From positions 2,199,001 to 2,263,000 of the forward strand of contig NZ_CP132336.1 of assembly GCF_030758315.1 (NCBI RefSeq): DNA of 64,000 nt, written 5' to 3'. A model generated the notes under the pieces. That model saw only the letters and a program-made list of their open reading frames with translations, was not told the DNA's origin and ran no database searches. A program made the translations under genes and the position numbers. This document shows positions 17,457 to 26,693 of the stretch, in pieces; position 1 is the stretch's first letter, and the number at the start of each line of letters is the position of its first letter. The DNA comes from Pararhizobium sp. IMCC3301. GTDB lineage: Bacteria; Pseudomonadota; Alphaproteobacteria; Rhizobiales; GCA-2746425.

Positions 17457-18698
17457 TTATGGTTGAACGGTCGCCTCGACTTTGGTCAGGGCATACAGAC
17501 CAGCCGGCGCGTCACACGAACGACAGTTGATCCCTGGCTCGTTGGGAGCCATTGCAACCGCGCCTTCCGGCAATGCCTGGATTGTGGCACCTTCTGTCGG
17601 CTTACCGTCAAGCGCAGACACCAGTGACAGTTCCGGCAACAATTCCGGATTGAAGACTTCCGTCACAAACGAGGTTGGCACCTTGTCTTCAGGGAAGACA
17701 TTGCAGCCATTTTCGAGCCGGTCGCCTTCGCAGACAACCACCGCATCGGCCGGTACCCATGGCAGCGGATACTCAATGTTGCGGGAGCCTTCTGCAAGCG
17801 GCTCGCGCACGCCGGTCAGAATCTCCATCATGATTTTGAAGGCAAGGCCGGATTGTGCCGGCGGAGAGCCTGCCGAAACACCGGCAAGACCGATCTTCTG
17901 ATAATCCGGATTTGCAAGCGCCTGACGGAACCCGTTCGAGTTCTCACCGGTCATCGGCACCAGCCGGTTGGGGTTGAGCTGCAGCAGAGCCTGCAGGGCA
18001 CCATATTCACCGGCCTGAGCCCAGATGCCATCGACATCGGGATGTGCGGCAAGTGCTTTGGCGGTTTCCTGCTGTGTGGTCCGGTCATCCCAGAAGCTGA
18101 AATATTCCGCAGCAACTTCAATGTCGGGATACTGATTGAAGATATGCATGGCGCCATTGGTATGGCGATCATCCACCGAATTGCCCGGCACGCCGCGAGA
18201 CAGGAAAATCTTGCCTTTACCGCCGAGTTCATTGACCAGGGCCTGGGCAGAGTTTTCGCCGAAACCGGAGGTGATATAGCTGACATTGTATGCACATGGT
18301 TCGGTGACCGTGGCATCATACATGAAAATCAGGACACCCTGCTCACAACCGCGTTTCACTGCACGGTTCAGTGCGGTCGATGAAATCGGGAAGCTGACAA
18401 TACCGTCAGCGCCATTGGCGATCATGCTTTGATAGTCGGAAATCTGCGCCTGAGGGTCCGTTCCGGAAATCACCTCAACCAGTTCCACAGTTTCATTGTA
18501 GGGCGGCGTTGCAGCCAGCGCCTTCACGATATTGGCGGCCTCACTCTGCCAGGAATTGCCCGAATAGCTGAGCGAGAGATAAATCAGATGTTTGCCATCC
18601 TTGGTTTTGGCCTGCGCCGCATCGGGCAGTGCAAATTGTGTGGTTGCGGCGATGAGAGCTCCGAGAGCTACCACCTTGGTCGTTTTGAGAAATGTCAT
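17457..18698 (-). CDS. ABC sugar transporter periplasmic binding protein (RbsB-like)
   Basis: 413 residues from ATG 18698, which has an ideal GGAGGTAAAGAC upstream. A signal peptide runs to a probable cleavage after AQA near residue 31. The mature part follows the type 1 periplasmic-binding fold: IYLSLSYSGNSWQSE, QISDYQSMIANGADGIVSFP, and a DGIWAQAGEYGAL region. The C-terminal tail contains a CRSC pair. It is transcribed from its own gap with a LacI operator at 18834-18849, separately from the membrane and ATPase genes, consistent with higher expression. Confidence 0.9.
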   Translation of the reverse strand: MTFLKTTKVVALGALIAATTQFALPDAAQAKTKDGKHLIYLSLSYSGNSWQSEAANIVKALAATPPYNETVELVEVISGTDPQAQISDYQSMIANGADGIVSFPISSTALNRAVKRGCEQGVLIFMYDATVTEPCAYNVSYITSGFGENSAQALVNELGGKGKIFLSRGVPGNSVDDRHTNGAMHIFNQYPDIEVAAEYFSFWDDRTTQQETAKALAAHPDVDGIWAQAGEYGALQALLQLNPNRLVPMTGENSNGFRQALANPDYQKIGLAGVSAGSPPAQSGLAFKIMMEILTGVREPLAEGSRNIEYPLPWVPADAVVVCEGDRLENGCNVFPEDKVPTSFVTEVFNPELLPELSLVSALDGKPTEGATIQALPEGAVAMAPNEPGINCRSCDAPAGLYALTKVEATVQP

Positions 18699-18833
18699 GT
18701 CTTTACCTCCACTGTTAAAACTCGGGTTGTCGCCCGTTACGTCTGATAGTCCTGGCAACAAAAGTCACCCGGTGCGGGATGCGCGCTCTGCCCACCCCTT
18801 GCCCAATCGCGATCCAATTCTGTGAGGATCACT

Positions 18834-18849
18834 TTGGAAACGTTTCCAA
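18834..18849. promoter_or_regulatory. Perfect LacI-type operator before the binding-protein gene
   Basis: TTGGAAACGTTTCCAA is a perfect 16-base palindrome with the CG centre typical of LacI-family operators. It lies in the 189-base gap between the permease gene end (18888) and the binding-protein start (18698). Two related sites lie before the ATPase gene. Confidence 0.75.
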
Positions 18850-18887
18850 TGCCTGGCGAAGATCTCTTCAAAACCCTGACAGCGGAA

Positions 18888-19916
18888 TTACTTTTTACGC
18901 CCGAACCACATCTGCATTGCGGTCATCGACTGTTCCCGCAAGGCTACAAGCGCCAGCAGGATGACCCCGCCTTCGATAATTGTTTTCCAGCCTTGCTGAA
19001 TCCCCAGCGCGCTGAGGATCATCGCCAGCGTTGTCAACAGCAGTGCTCCTCCTACCGTGCCTAGAAACGAGCCTTTTCCGCCCAGAATGGAAGACCCGCC
19101 AACAACAACGGCGGCAATTGAGGGCAGCAGATAGGCATCGCCCATGCGCAACGTTGCGCCGTTGGAATAGCCCGCCAGCATCATCCCGGTGAAACCTGCA
19201 CACAGCGCGGAAATCGCATAAGCCGAGATGATCAGCGATTTGCTGGGCAAACCGGCAATATAGGCCGCCAGAGGATTATTGCCGACAGCGTTCAATCTGC
19301 GCCCGAGGCTGGAATAGGATTGCAATACTGTTCCGGCGATAACGAATCCCAGCAGCAGATAGACCGAAGCGGGAATGCCCAGATACTTCGCCTGCATGAA
19401 AGCTGACAGCGCCGGTGCCGGATAACCGCGCGGCGTTCCCTGAGTATAACCCAACGCCAGACTGTAGACGATCAGCCCCACAGCCATGGTCACAATAAAG
19501 GGTGGAATGTGAAAAACCGCGACACCGATACCACTGATCACGCCGACAAGGGCACACAGGAGCAGAACCGCCGGAATCAGATAGAAAAGCCCGCTATCGC
19601 TGCCATTCATCAATGTCGTCGTCAACACACCACCAAGTGTAATCACCGAAGCAATTGACAGATCCAGACCACGCACCAGGATCACCAGTCCCTGGCCAAA
19701 GGCACAGAACACCAGAAACGAACCAAGATAGAGCACGGTTTCAATTTGCGACCAGCCGCCGAAGGACGGGCTGACCAGACGCGAGGCGAAGATCATCGCC
19801 AGGGTCAGAGCGAAAATCGCAATCACTGTGACAGCCTGGCCACTGATACTGCCGGTGGTGCGGCGGTCTTCCTGCTCGTCCAGAGGCGTATGGAGTGCGT
19901 CCTGCGGGTTGCTCAT
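18888..19916 (-). CDS. ABC sugar transporter permease (RbsC-like), second copy
   Basis: 342 residues from ATG 19916, whose ATGA overlaps the stop of the preceding permease gene. Eight to ten hydrophobic segments are visible after a hydrophilic N-terminus of about 25 residues, and the conserved cytoplasmic loop GRRLNAVGNNPLAAYIAGLPSK matches the BPD_transp_2 family. It pairs with the other permease to form the membrane channel. An in-frame extension upstream into the previous gene is an artefact of frame openness. Confidence 0.9.
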   Translation of the reverse strand: MSNPQDALHTPLDEQEDRRTTGSISGQAVTVIAIFALTLAMIFASRLVSPSFGGWSQIETVLYLGSFLVFCAFGQGLVILVRGLDLSIASVITLGGVLTTTLMNGSDSGLFYLIPAVLLLCALVGVISGIGVAVFHIPPFIVTMAVGLIVYSLALGYTQGTPRGYPAPALSAFMQAKYLGIPASVYLLLGFVIAGTVLQSYSSLGRRLNAVGNNPLAAYIAGLPSKSLIISAYAISALCAGFTGMMLAGYSNGATLRMGDAYLLPSIAAVVVGGSSILGGKGSFLGTVGGALLLTTLAMILSALGIQQGWKTIIEGGVILLALVALREQSMTAMQMWFGRKK

Positions 19917-20908
19917 ATCGCGGTGCCTTTTGGCTGCGTCGCACGCTGAACAACAGCCATAAACAGCACCGCCAGAAGCATGATCGATCCTTGAATGACA
20001 CCGGTGTAGAACGACGATACGCCGATCGCGAACAGCATTTTTTGCATCAGCATCAAGGTGGCGGCGCCAAACAGCGAGGCGGTCATGCCGCCCTTGCCGC
20101 CGGCAAATGATGTCCCGCCCAGTGCAACTGCGGCAAAGCTGAGCAGCAGAAACGGCCCACCCGCATTCGGATTTCCGGTCGAGGTCTGCGCTGCCAGCAT
20201 ATATCCCGCCATGCCGTAAAACACGCCGGCCCAGCAAAACGCCGTGAACCGGGTCCGCGCTACATTAATCCCCGAAAGGGCAGCAGCATGTTCATCCTCT
20301 CCCACCGCGAACAGGGCGCGGCCGGTATTGGTTGTGCGAAAAATCGACCAGAACACAATCAGCACCACCGATATCAGCACCGCAACCGGGACCAGACTGA
20401 ACAGCGATGAGGTCAGTTCATAGGCCATGAAATCGGATACAAAGCCACCAGGCGCCTTCAGGATCAAAAGCGCTGCGCCCTGGCAGATAATCATCGTGGC
20501 AAGCGTTGCCGCGATGGACTGAATACGCAGATAGGCGACAAAAAAACCGTTGATCGCACCAACACCCAGCCCGATTGCCACCACCATCGCCAGGCTCAGC
20601 GCCGCCCCGGACGCGCCGTCCAACCCGACCACGGCCACGGTTACATTGGTCAATGAAATGACGCCGGCCACCGACAGATCAAAACCGCCCTGCAGAATGA
20701 CGAATGTCGCACCGGCTGCGGCAAGCATCAGCGGCAGCGAATTGTTGAACAGCGACTCGATTGAATATTGCGACACTGCAGATGGCTGAACATAACCGTA
20801 TACCAGCGCCATCAGCAGATAGATCACGATGATCAGGAAGGCGCTGTCGGCAATTGCCCGCATATTGAAAGCGGGCTGTCCGGCGCTTGGGAGGGAGCGG
20901 CGGAACAT
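19913..20908 (-). CDS. ABC sugar transporter permease (RbsC-like), first copy
   Basis: 331 residues with about nine membrane segments. The blocks NNSLPLMLAAAGATFVILQGGFDLSVAG and GRALFAVGEDEHAAALSGINVAR are diagnostic of the ribose/xylose-type permease family. The start follows directly after the ATPase stop (TGA then ATG), and the end overlaps the next permease. Two different permeases with one fused ATPase is a common arrangement for this transporter class. Confidence 0.91.
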   Translation of the reverse strand: MFRRSLPSAGQPAFNMRAIADSAFLIIVIYLLMALVYGYVQPSAVSQYSIESLFNNSLPLMLAAAGATFVILQGGFDLSVAGVISLTNVTVAVVGLDGASGAALSLAMVVAIGLGVGAINGFFVAYLRIQSIAATLATMIICQGAALLILKAPGGFVSDFMAYELTSSLFSLVPVAVLISVVLIVFWSIFRTTNTGRALFAVGEDEHAAALSGINVARTRFTAFCWAGVFYGMAGYMLAAQTSTGNPNAGGPFLLLSFAAVALGGTSFAGGKGGMTASLFGAATLMLMQKMLFAIGVSSFYTGVIQGSIMLLAVLFMAVVQRATQPKGTAI

Positions 20909-22426
20909 TCAGGCCACCAGTTTCGCGGCGTCGACACGGCCATGGGCGGCTGCCAACAGGGTTTCTTCGGAAATCTCCGAATGCGGCACATTTGCAACAA
21001 TACGGCCGTCATACATCACCAGACAACGCGAACTCAGATTAACCAGTTCAGATAATTCAGATGAGTAAAACAGGATGGCTCCACCGGTGGCGACGAAATC
21101 CCGCATCATGGCATAGATGGCCTGTTTGGTGCCCACATCGACGCCGCGCGCCGGATCGAACAGCACCAGGGTTTTGGACCCCGTCATCAGGGCGCGCGCC
21201 AGAAGGACCTTCTGCTGATTTCCGCCGGACAGGCTGCCCACGGCAAACGACATGTAGCGCTCTGACAGGGACACTTTTCTGGCCGCATCTGTTGCGGCTT
21301 GCTGTTCCAGAGCTGACAGCACCAGCCCGAATCTGGCGGCCTTTTCCAGCTTCGCTAGCGCGATATTGGAAGCGGCGGAAAGCTGCGGGAAAATCCCTTC
21401 CGATTTGCGCTCCTCGGGAACGAAGGCAATCCCCCGGTCGGCAGCCAGCGCCTGTCTGGGAGAGGTAAAGCTGACAGGCTTGCCGTCAACCAGAATCTGC
21501 CCGGCAGAATGTCTGATAACGCCGCCCAATGCGCGGAATAAATCCTGCTGGCCCTGGCCTTCCAGGGCAGCCAGACCGACAATCTCGCCGGTTCGCAGCG
21601 ATAAATTGACCGATTTTGCCTTGCCGGCAACCAGCTCTTTGGTTTCCAGAACCACAGGCGCATCGTCCCGCTGGTGTCGGACCTGACCGAATACACGATC
21701 CGGCTTCTGGCCAACCATCATGGCGAAGATCGCGTCATCGCTGACACCTTTCAGATCGACCGTGTCAATTGTTGCGCCATTGCGCAGAACTGTGGCGCGT
21801 TGGCAGATTTCACGCACTTCACCGAGCCGGTGGGAAATATACATGACCGACACGCCGTTTGCGGTGAGCCGCCTGATCTGGTCAAACAGCCAGGCCGGAT
21901 CGGGCAAGGCAGCGGTCGGCTCATCCAGTATCAGCAATTTCGTCGCATGAGACAAAGCCCGTGCAATTTCGATACGCTGACGTTCCGCCAGCGAAAGATC
22001 CGCCACTGTGGCATCCGGCACGATGTCGCTGACCTGCCATTGGGACAGCATCTTGGCCGCGCGCTTCAAAATGCCGGATTTTGCCTCCGGCCAGAACCGG
22101 CTCCGGGATGCATTCGGCAGCAAAAGATTTTCCCCGACCGTCAGATTCGGAATCAGGCTCAATTCCTGAAACGCCGTTGATACGCCGCTGCGCCGCGCAT
22201 CAACGATTGAACTGGGAGCATAAACATGCCCGGCCAGATGCAGGCGACCGGAATTTGGCCGGACAACACCGGACAGGATCTTCACAAGGGTGGATTTGCC
22301 GGCCCCGTTCTCGCCGAGAATGGCATGCACTTCGCCGGTTCCGATAGACAGGGAAACATCGCTCAAAGCCACGGTCGCGCCATAGCGTTTTGACAGTGAG
22401 TCAACACTTAAGACGCCTTCCTGCAC
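20909..22426 (-). CDS. ABC sugar transporter ATPase with two nucleotide-binding domains (RbsA-like)
   Basis: 505 residues from GTG 22426. This start is chosen because GGGGAGGG lies five bases upstream; a TTG at 22441 would put that site inside the gene. Domain 1 has Walker A GENGAGKST, signature LSLAERQRIEIARAL and Walker B LLILDEPTAAL. Domain 2 has a degenerate Walker A region (GLAALEGQGQQDLFRAL) and a signature LSGGNQQKVLLARAL, as usual for RbsA/MglA proteins. It energises uptake of a sugar or polyol through the two downstream permeases. Confidence 0.92.
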   Translation of the reverse strand: MQEGVLSVDSLSKRYGATVALSDVSLSIGTGEVHAILGENGAGKSTLVKILSGVVRPNSGRLHLAGHVYAPSSIVDARRSGVSTAFQELSLIPNLTVGENLLLPNASRSRFWPEAKSGILKRAAKMLSQWQVSDIVPDATVADLSLAERQRIEIARALSHATKLLILDEPTAALPDPAWLFDQIRRLTANGVSVMYISHRLGEVREICQRATVLRNGATIDTVDLKGVSDDAIFAMMVGQKPDRVFGQVRHQRDDAPVVLETKELVAGKAKSVNLSLRTGEIVGLAALEGQGQQDLFRALGGVIRHSAGQILVDGKPVSFTSPRQALAADRGIAFVPEERKSEGIFPQLSAASNIALAKLEKAARFGLVLSALEQQAATDAARKVSLSERYMSFAVGSLSGGNQQKVLLARALMTGSKTLVLFDPARGVDVGTKQAIYAMMRDFVATGGAILFYSSELSELVNLSSRCLVMYDGRIVANVPHSEISEETLLAAAHGRVDAAKLVA

Positions 22427-22473
22427 GACGGCCCTCCCCAAGGCTTTTTGCTATCTGAAATCATCTCCATCAA

Positions 22474-22489
22474 TTGGAAACGTTTTCAA
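22474..22489. promoter_or_regulatory. LacI-type operator 1 before the ABC ATPase gene
   Basis: TTGGAAACGTTTTCAA differs at a single half-site position from the perfect palindrome at 18834-18849. Its centre is 21 bases, two helical turns, from the centre of the second site at 22495-22510, so two dimers could bind on one face of the DNA. Confidence 0.7.
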
Positions 22490-22494
22490 AAGCT

Positions 22495-22510
22495 TTGTAA
22501 ACGCTTCCAA
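22495..22510. promoter_or_regulatory. LacI-type operator 2 before the ABC ATPase gene
   Basis: TTGTAAACGCTTCCAA keeps the AAACG centre with two symmetry mismatches. It forms a phased pair with the site at 22474-22489. The pair is about 50-85 bases upstream of the ATPase start codon. Confidence 0.6.
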
Positions 22511-22677
22511 TTGTTAGTTTATAAAACCGGTATCCGTCAAATACTTTCCGGTTCTTTGGCCGGATTCGGGAAATTTTCAAGCAAGGGGATATGCTTCGGC
22601 AGGCCTGATTATTTAAGGTTGCGCGCGCTCCGGCAGCGCTTTGCTTTGCGCACAGCTGGCCCGCAACTCGACAAGCC

Positions 22678-24054
22678 TCAGGCGGCCTTAAAGGCGCTCA
22701 AACGCTGGAAGCCGGTTTTCAGAGCAGCCACGCAATCTCCATCAAACGCGGCGCCAACACCCTTGTCGAGAATATCAAATGCCTTGGCAATCGGCATGGC
22801 GGCGCGGTAGGGCCGTTCCGCCGACAGCGCATCAAACACATCAGCGACTGTCAGAATACGCACTTCAAGGCACAATTGCTCCGCCATGAGCCCGTTCGGA
22901 TAACCTTTGCCGTCCAGCCTTTCATGATGGGCACCGGCAATCGGCGCGATATCCCTGAACACGGAGACGCGCTCCAGAATTTTCTCGCTGAGCCGGGGAT
23001 GGCTTCGGATTGCAGTCCATTCGGCATCGCTCAACGTGCCCGGCTTGTCCAGAATCTGATTGCTCACCGCCAGTTTTCCCAGGTCATGCAGCAATGCGGC
23101 CCGGCGCAGCCAGCGGCGGTGATCGGCTGACAGTCCCATTTCCTCGGCAATGATGTCCGAATAAAGCGTAACCCGGTTGCTGTGATCGGCAGTAAATGAG
23201 CTTTTCGCGTCCACCACATCGGAAAACGCCTCGGCAATCTCGTCGAGATAATCCTCATCAACCGGCTGAGCCTGCAGAGCCGGCATCATGGTGAATACGC
23301 GGGTTTCCAGATCGCAACCGCGCAGAACATCCCAGAACGAGGGGTCCGTCTGCGCCGCGAGGAAAGCATCGACCAATGCCGGGCTGAACCATTTTCCGCG
23401 CCGTGATTTCACCTCTGTGACAGCCGCCTGTTGTCCCTGTTCAGTGGCAAAGACGTCGATCACCTGCGCCATCAGCGCAATGTTGGCGATCACCGGAACT
23501 GCATCGCCTGTCAGACCGTTTGGCAAGCCCTTACCGTCCCATCGCTCGTCAAGGCAGCGAATAGCATCCTGTACGGCCTCGGAAAACCGCATCCGCCGGG
23601 CAATATCGGCACCGCGTTCGCAGCGTGTCTCGATCAGCTCCCGTTCCAGTTCACCGCCATTTTGTATGACATTCACCAGGGCACGAATGCGTTCGCTCAG
23701 GCCGGACTCAAGTCCGGTTTTGGAAAACACAAAACGCAAAGCCGCGCTCATACTGCCATCGACGGTTTTGAAGTCGCGTTTGAACGCAATATCATCTGTC
23801 AGATAGAGGTTGCAGACCCGTGCGGCATTGCTGCTGCAGCCAAGATCTTTCAACAACAATGCATAATAAAGATCGCGTAATTCGGCTTCATTCAGGCCAA
23901 GCTGCAATCCGATATTCGACCCGATCCAGCAGCACCGGATACAGTGGCCCTCCGGCTGGCCCTCTGTCATATCAAGCGCAAAAGACAGCGTGCCAAGCAG
24001 TTCAGCAAGATTTACACTTTCAATCGGCTGTTTCCTGTAACCGGTTTTCATCAT
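22678..24054 (-). CDS. Tandem HD/HD-GYP-domain protein, probable cyclic-di-GMP phosphodiesterase
   Basis: 458 residues from ATG 24054 (GTG 24057 and ATG 24051 are close alternatives). The C-terminal half is a complete HD-GYP domain: LHDLGKLAVSNQILDKPGTL near residues 322-341, HHERLDGKGYPNGL near 376-389, and DVFDALSAERPYR. The N-terminal half is a worn copy of the same fold: LLLKDLGCSSN has Lys in place of the metal His, and ERWDGKGLPNGL replaces HHE..DG.GYP. It probably hydrolyses c-di-GMP using only the second domain. No receiver or sensor domain is attached and no cyclase is adjacent. Confidence 0.85.
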   Translation of the reverse strand: MMKTGYRKQPIESVNLAELLGTLSFALDMTEGQPEGHCIRCCWIGSNIGLQLGLNEAELRDLYYALLLKDLGCSSNAARVCNLYLTDDIAFKRDFKTVDGSMSAALRFVFSKTGLESGLSERIRALVNVIQNGGELERELIETRCERGADIARRMRFSEAVQDAIRCLDERWDGKGLPNGLTGDAVPVIANIALMAQVIDVFATEQGQQAAVTEVKSRRGKWFSPALVDAFLAAQTDPSFWDVLRGCDLETRVFTMMPALQAQPVDEDYLDEIAEAFSDVVDAKSSFTADHSNRVTLYSDIIAEEMGLSADHRRWLRRAALLHDLGKLAVSNQILDKPGTLSDAEWTAIRSHPRLSEKILERVSVFRDIAPIAGAHHERLDGKGYPNGLMAEQLCLEVRILTVADVFDALSAERPYRAAMPIAKAFDILDKGVGAAFDGDCVAALKTGFQRLSAFKAA

Positions 24055-24170
24055 CACATTCCGCTTTTGCTGCCCGAGTTTCGTGCCCGAGTTTCTTGCC
24101 CCCGAATGTAAGAGTGAAATTTTAACAAGCGCTTACATATGATGCATCAATTGTCCGGCACGAGACACTA

Positions 24171-24200
24171 GGTCGCACTGCGTAAGGTCGCACTGCGTAC
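24171..24200. repeat. 15-base direct repeat, two copies
   Basis: GGTCGCACTGCGTA occurs twice in immediate succession (24171-24185 and 24186-24200, last base differs). It lies between the HD-GYP start and the ccoS stop. A small hairpin, AGCCG-TTCG-CGGCT at 24201-24214, follows and overlaps the ccoS stop codon; it may act in ending the cco transcript, although no T-run follows. Confidence 0.5.
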
Positions 24201-24212
24201 AGCCGTTCGCGG

Positions 24213-24362
24213 CTAAAGCGGCCGGTCATCATCGTTGAGAATTCGTTCCGCTGCGCCGTCCGGGTCTTCATACTGACCGCTTTTCAGGCTCCACAAAAAG
24301 GCACAAAGGCCAAGCAGGCCTAGGCCGAGCGCAACGGGAATGAGAAAGATCAGCAGGTTCAT
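24213..24362 (-). CDS. ccoS: Cytochrome oxidase maturation protein CcoS
   Basis: 49 residues: one N-terminal membrane helix (LLIFLIPVALGLGLLGLCAFLW) followed by a short acidic tail with LKSGQYEDPDGAAERIL, the conserved CcoS signature. CcoS is needed to insert copper and heme into cbb3 oxidase. The start overlaps the ccoI stop (ATGA), fitting the ccoGHIS order. Confidence 0.92.
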   Translation of the reverse strand: MNLLIFLIPVALGLGLLGLCAFLWSLKSGQYEDPDGAAERILNDDDRPL

Positions 24363-26689
24363 GCCCGCGCCCGTTTCAACCTGGTCCGGGACAAGCTTCC
24401 TACTGCTCCGGAAAACATCGCACCAGTGTCCTTTTCGCGCAGCAGTCGCAAACTGTTGGCCACAACCACGATCGACGAGGCTGACATGGCAATCGCCGCC
24501 ACCAGCGGCGTGACAAAACCTGCCACTGCCAGCGGCACGGCAATGCAATTGTAGAGGATGGCCAGCCCAAAATTCTGCCGCACCAGGCGCGAGCCCCGCC
24601 GCGCGATGCCGATAGCAAAGGGAACAGCTTTCAGACTGTCCCGTGTGAAGACAAAATCCGCCGCCTGGCGGCCAATATCCGAAGCACTGGCCGGAGCCAT
24701 GGAGGCATGCCCGGCAGCCAGGCTGGGCGCATCATTGATCCCGTCCCCGACCATCAGAACCTTGTGTCCGTCCTGTTGCAGGGTAGTGATATGGGTAAAT
24801 TTCGACTGCGGTGTTTCGCCTGATCGAAGCGCATCGATTCCCAGTAGCTGGCCGATACGGGCAACAGGTCCGGGACCATCACCGGACAGTATTTCACTTG
24901 GAACCCCCTGCCGCTTCAAGGCGGAAATCGTCTGCTCCGCATCCGTTCGCACAGTTTCCACAAGAGCAAACCCGGCAGCCGGTGCGCCCGCAACCGCAAA
25001 GGCGATACTCCCGTCGGGTGTCTGACTACCCGGCGCATCGCCCGCGGGCGCATCCTTCGGCGCGGCAATCTCGGCCACCCAGCCCGGACGGCCCAGACGC
25101 ATCAATTCACCTTCGATCCGCGCTTCGACACCAAAACCCGGTATTTCGGCAACGGACTGGCACTCCAGCATCAGTTCTGCCGATAGTAACCCGGCAATGG
25201 CTTTTGAAGCCGGATGCGATGACGCCGCGGCAAGGGTTTTCGCCCGCGCACGGTCCGCTGTCGAAAGCCCGCTAACCGCTGCAATGCTTGCGTCACCCAT
25301 GGTCAGCGTTCCGGTCTTGTCAAAGACCACCCGGTCTATCTCCGCCAGCCGTTCCAGTGCCGATCCATCGCGCATCAAAATACCGTTTTGAAACAGCCGC
25401 GTGGCACCGACAACATGGACCACCGGCACAGCAAGGCCAAGGGCACAGGGACAGGTCACGATCAGCACCGCAATCGCAACGGTCAATGATCTGTGCCAGT
25501 CACCGCCGCTCGCCACCATCCAGCCGATGAAAGCCGCCAGCGCCAGCAGATGCACAGCGGGCGCATAAATCCGCGCCATGCGGTCGGCAATCCGGACAAA
25601 GGCACCGCGTCCGTTCTCAGCAGCCTCCAGCATTTTCATGACTTCTGACAAAAACGACTGATCGGCCTGCTTCGTCACCACCAGATCAATGGACCCGGTC
25701 ACGTTCAGCGTGCCTGCCTCGACACCATCGCCGGTACTGACCGGCACCAGAGCGCTTTCGCCTGTGACCAGCGAACGATCCAGATCACTGCCGCCGCGCA
25801 GAATTGTACCATCTACCGGAATCCGATCGCCTGGAAAGATACGCAACCGCATCTGCGGCATGATGTCTTCTACCGGCGTGTAGACAAGCCCACCATCCGG
25901 CATGATGCGGGAGCCGCCCTTTGCCGACATCCGGCTCAGACTGACTACCGATTTGCGTGCTTTGTCCCGCATCCGCTGATCCAGATAGCGCCCGATCAGC
26001 AGGAAAAACAGCAAAGTCACGGCCGCATCGAAATAGGCATCTGTGCCACCTGTAAACGTCTCATAGAGGCTCATGCCAAGAGCCAGCAGCACGGCCAGCG
26101 AAATCGGCACATCCATGTTCAACCGCCCGCCGCGCAGCGCCGTCAGCGCGGAGCGAAAAAACACCTGTCCGGAATAACCCACCACTGGAATCGCGATCAC
26201 GGCGGAAATCAGGTGAAACAGATCACGCGTCGGCCCATCCGCACCCGACCACACCGAGACCGACAGCAGCATGATATTGCCGGCCGCAAACCCCGCCACC
26301 GCAAGCGCTCTGAGCAAGGCGGAAGACGTCCGTTCATCCTCCTGTTCAGAGACTTCGACCTGGTCAATCGGGGATGCGGAAAAGCCACTGCGGTCCAGAG
26401 TGCTTTCGGCAGCAATGATATCAGCCGCCTGTTCGACCAGCACGGTCAAACGTTTCAAAGTCAGGTTTGCCCGCGCGCTTTTAACACCCGGCACGGACAA
26501 TACTGCCCTTTCGACGGCTGAAATACAGCCGCCGCAATGCATAGCAGGAACAGAGAAAATAAATTTGAAGGTGCCGTCGGGCTGCCTCTGGCCGGCCTCG
26601 ATCAGCGCTGCCTGCAACATCGCCGATTCACCCTGCCCGTCCGCAACCGGCTCAGATTCTGCCAGTGCTTCACTGCCACAACAGCCCAT
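24359..26689 (-). CDS. ccoI: Copper-transporting P-type ATPase CcoI/FixI
   Basis: 776 residues. The N-terminus carries a Cys pair (MGCCGS) and one heavy-metal-associated domain with MHCGGC (Cys52, Cys55). Then come eight predicted membrane segments, the actuator block LVTGESALVPV, the ion-path motif TCPCALGLAVP, the phosphorylation motif DKTGTLT and the hinge GDGINDAPSLA. CcoI-type ATPases supply copper for cbb3 oxidase assembly and are not general copper-efflux pumps, which the neighbouring cco genes confirm. It follows fixH by four bases. Confidence 0.95.
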   Translation of the reverse strand: MGCCGSEALAESEPVADGQGESAMLQAALIEAGQRQPDGTFKFIFSVPAMHCGGCISAVERAVLSVPGVKSARANLTLKRLTVLVEQAADIIAAESTLDRSGFSASPIDQVEVSEQEDERTSSALLRALAVAGFAAGNIMLLSVSVWSGADGPTRDLFHLISAVIAIPVVGYSGQVFFRSALTALRGGRLNMDVPISLAVLLALGMSLYETFTGGTDAYFDAAVTLLFFLLIGRYLDQRMRDKARKSVVSLSRMSAKGGSRIMPDGGLVYTPVEDIMPQMRLRIFPGDRIPVDGTILRGGSDLDRSLVTGESALVPVSTGDGVEAGTLNVTGSIDLVVTKQADQSFLSEVMKMLEAAENGRGAFVRIADRMARIYAPAVHLLALAAFIGWMVASGGDWHRSLTVAIAVLIVTCPCALGLAVPVVHVVGATRLFQNGILMRDGSALERLAEIDRVVFDKTGTLTMGDASIAAVSGLSTADRARAKTLAAASSHPASKAIAGLLSAELMLECQSVAEIPGFGVEARIEGELMRLGRPGWVAEIAAPKDAPAGDAPGSQTPDGSIAFAVAGAPAAGFALVETVRTDAEQTISALKRQGVPSEILSGDGPGPVARIGQLLGIDALRSGETPQSKFTHITTLQQDGHKVLMVGDGINDAPSLAAGHASMAPASASDIGRQAADFVFTRDSLKAVPFAIGIARRGSRLVRQNFGLAILYNCIAVPLAVAGFVTPLVAAIAMSASSIVVVANSLRLLREKDTGAMFSGAVGSLSRTRLKRARA

Positions 26690-26693
26690 TGGC

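Noticed and set aside
20235-22441. Extended starts: the second permease frame open to 20237 and the ATPase from TTG 22441
   Set aside because: The permease extension runs inside the preceding gene, and ATG 19916 overlaps its stop; for the ATPase, GGGGAGGG points to GTG 22426.
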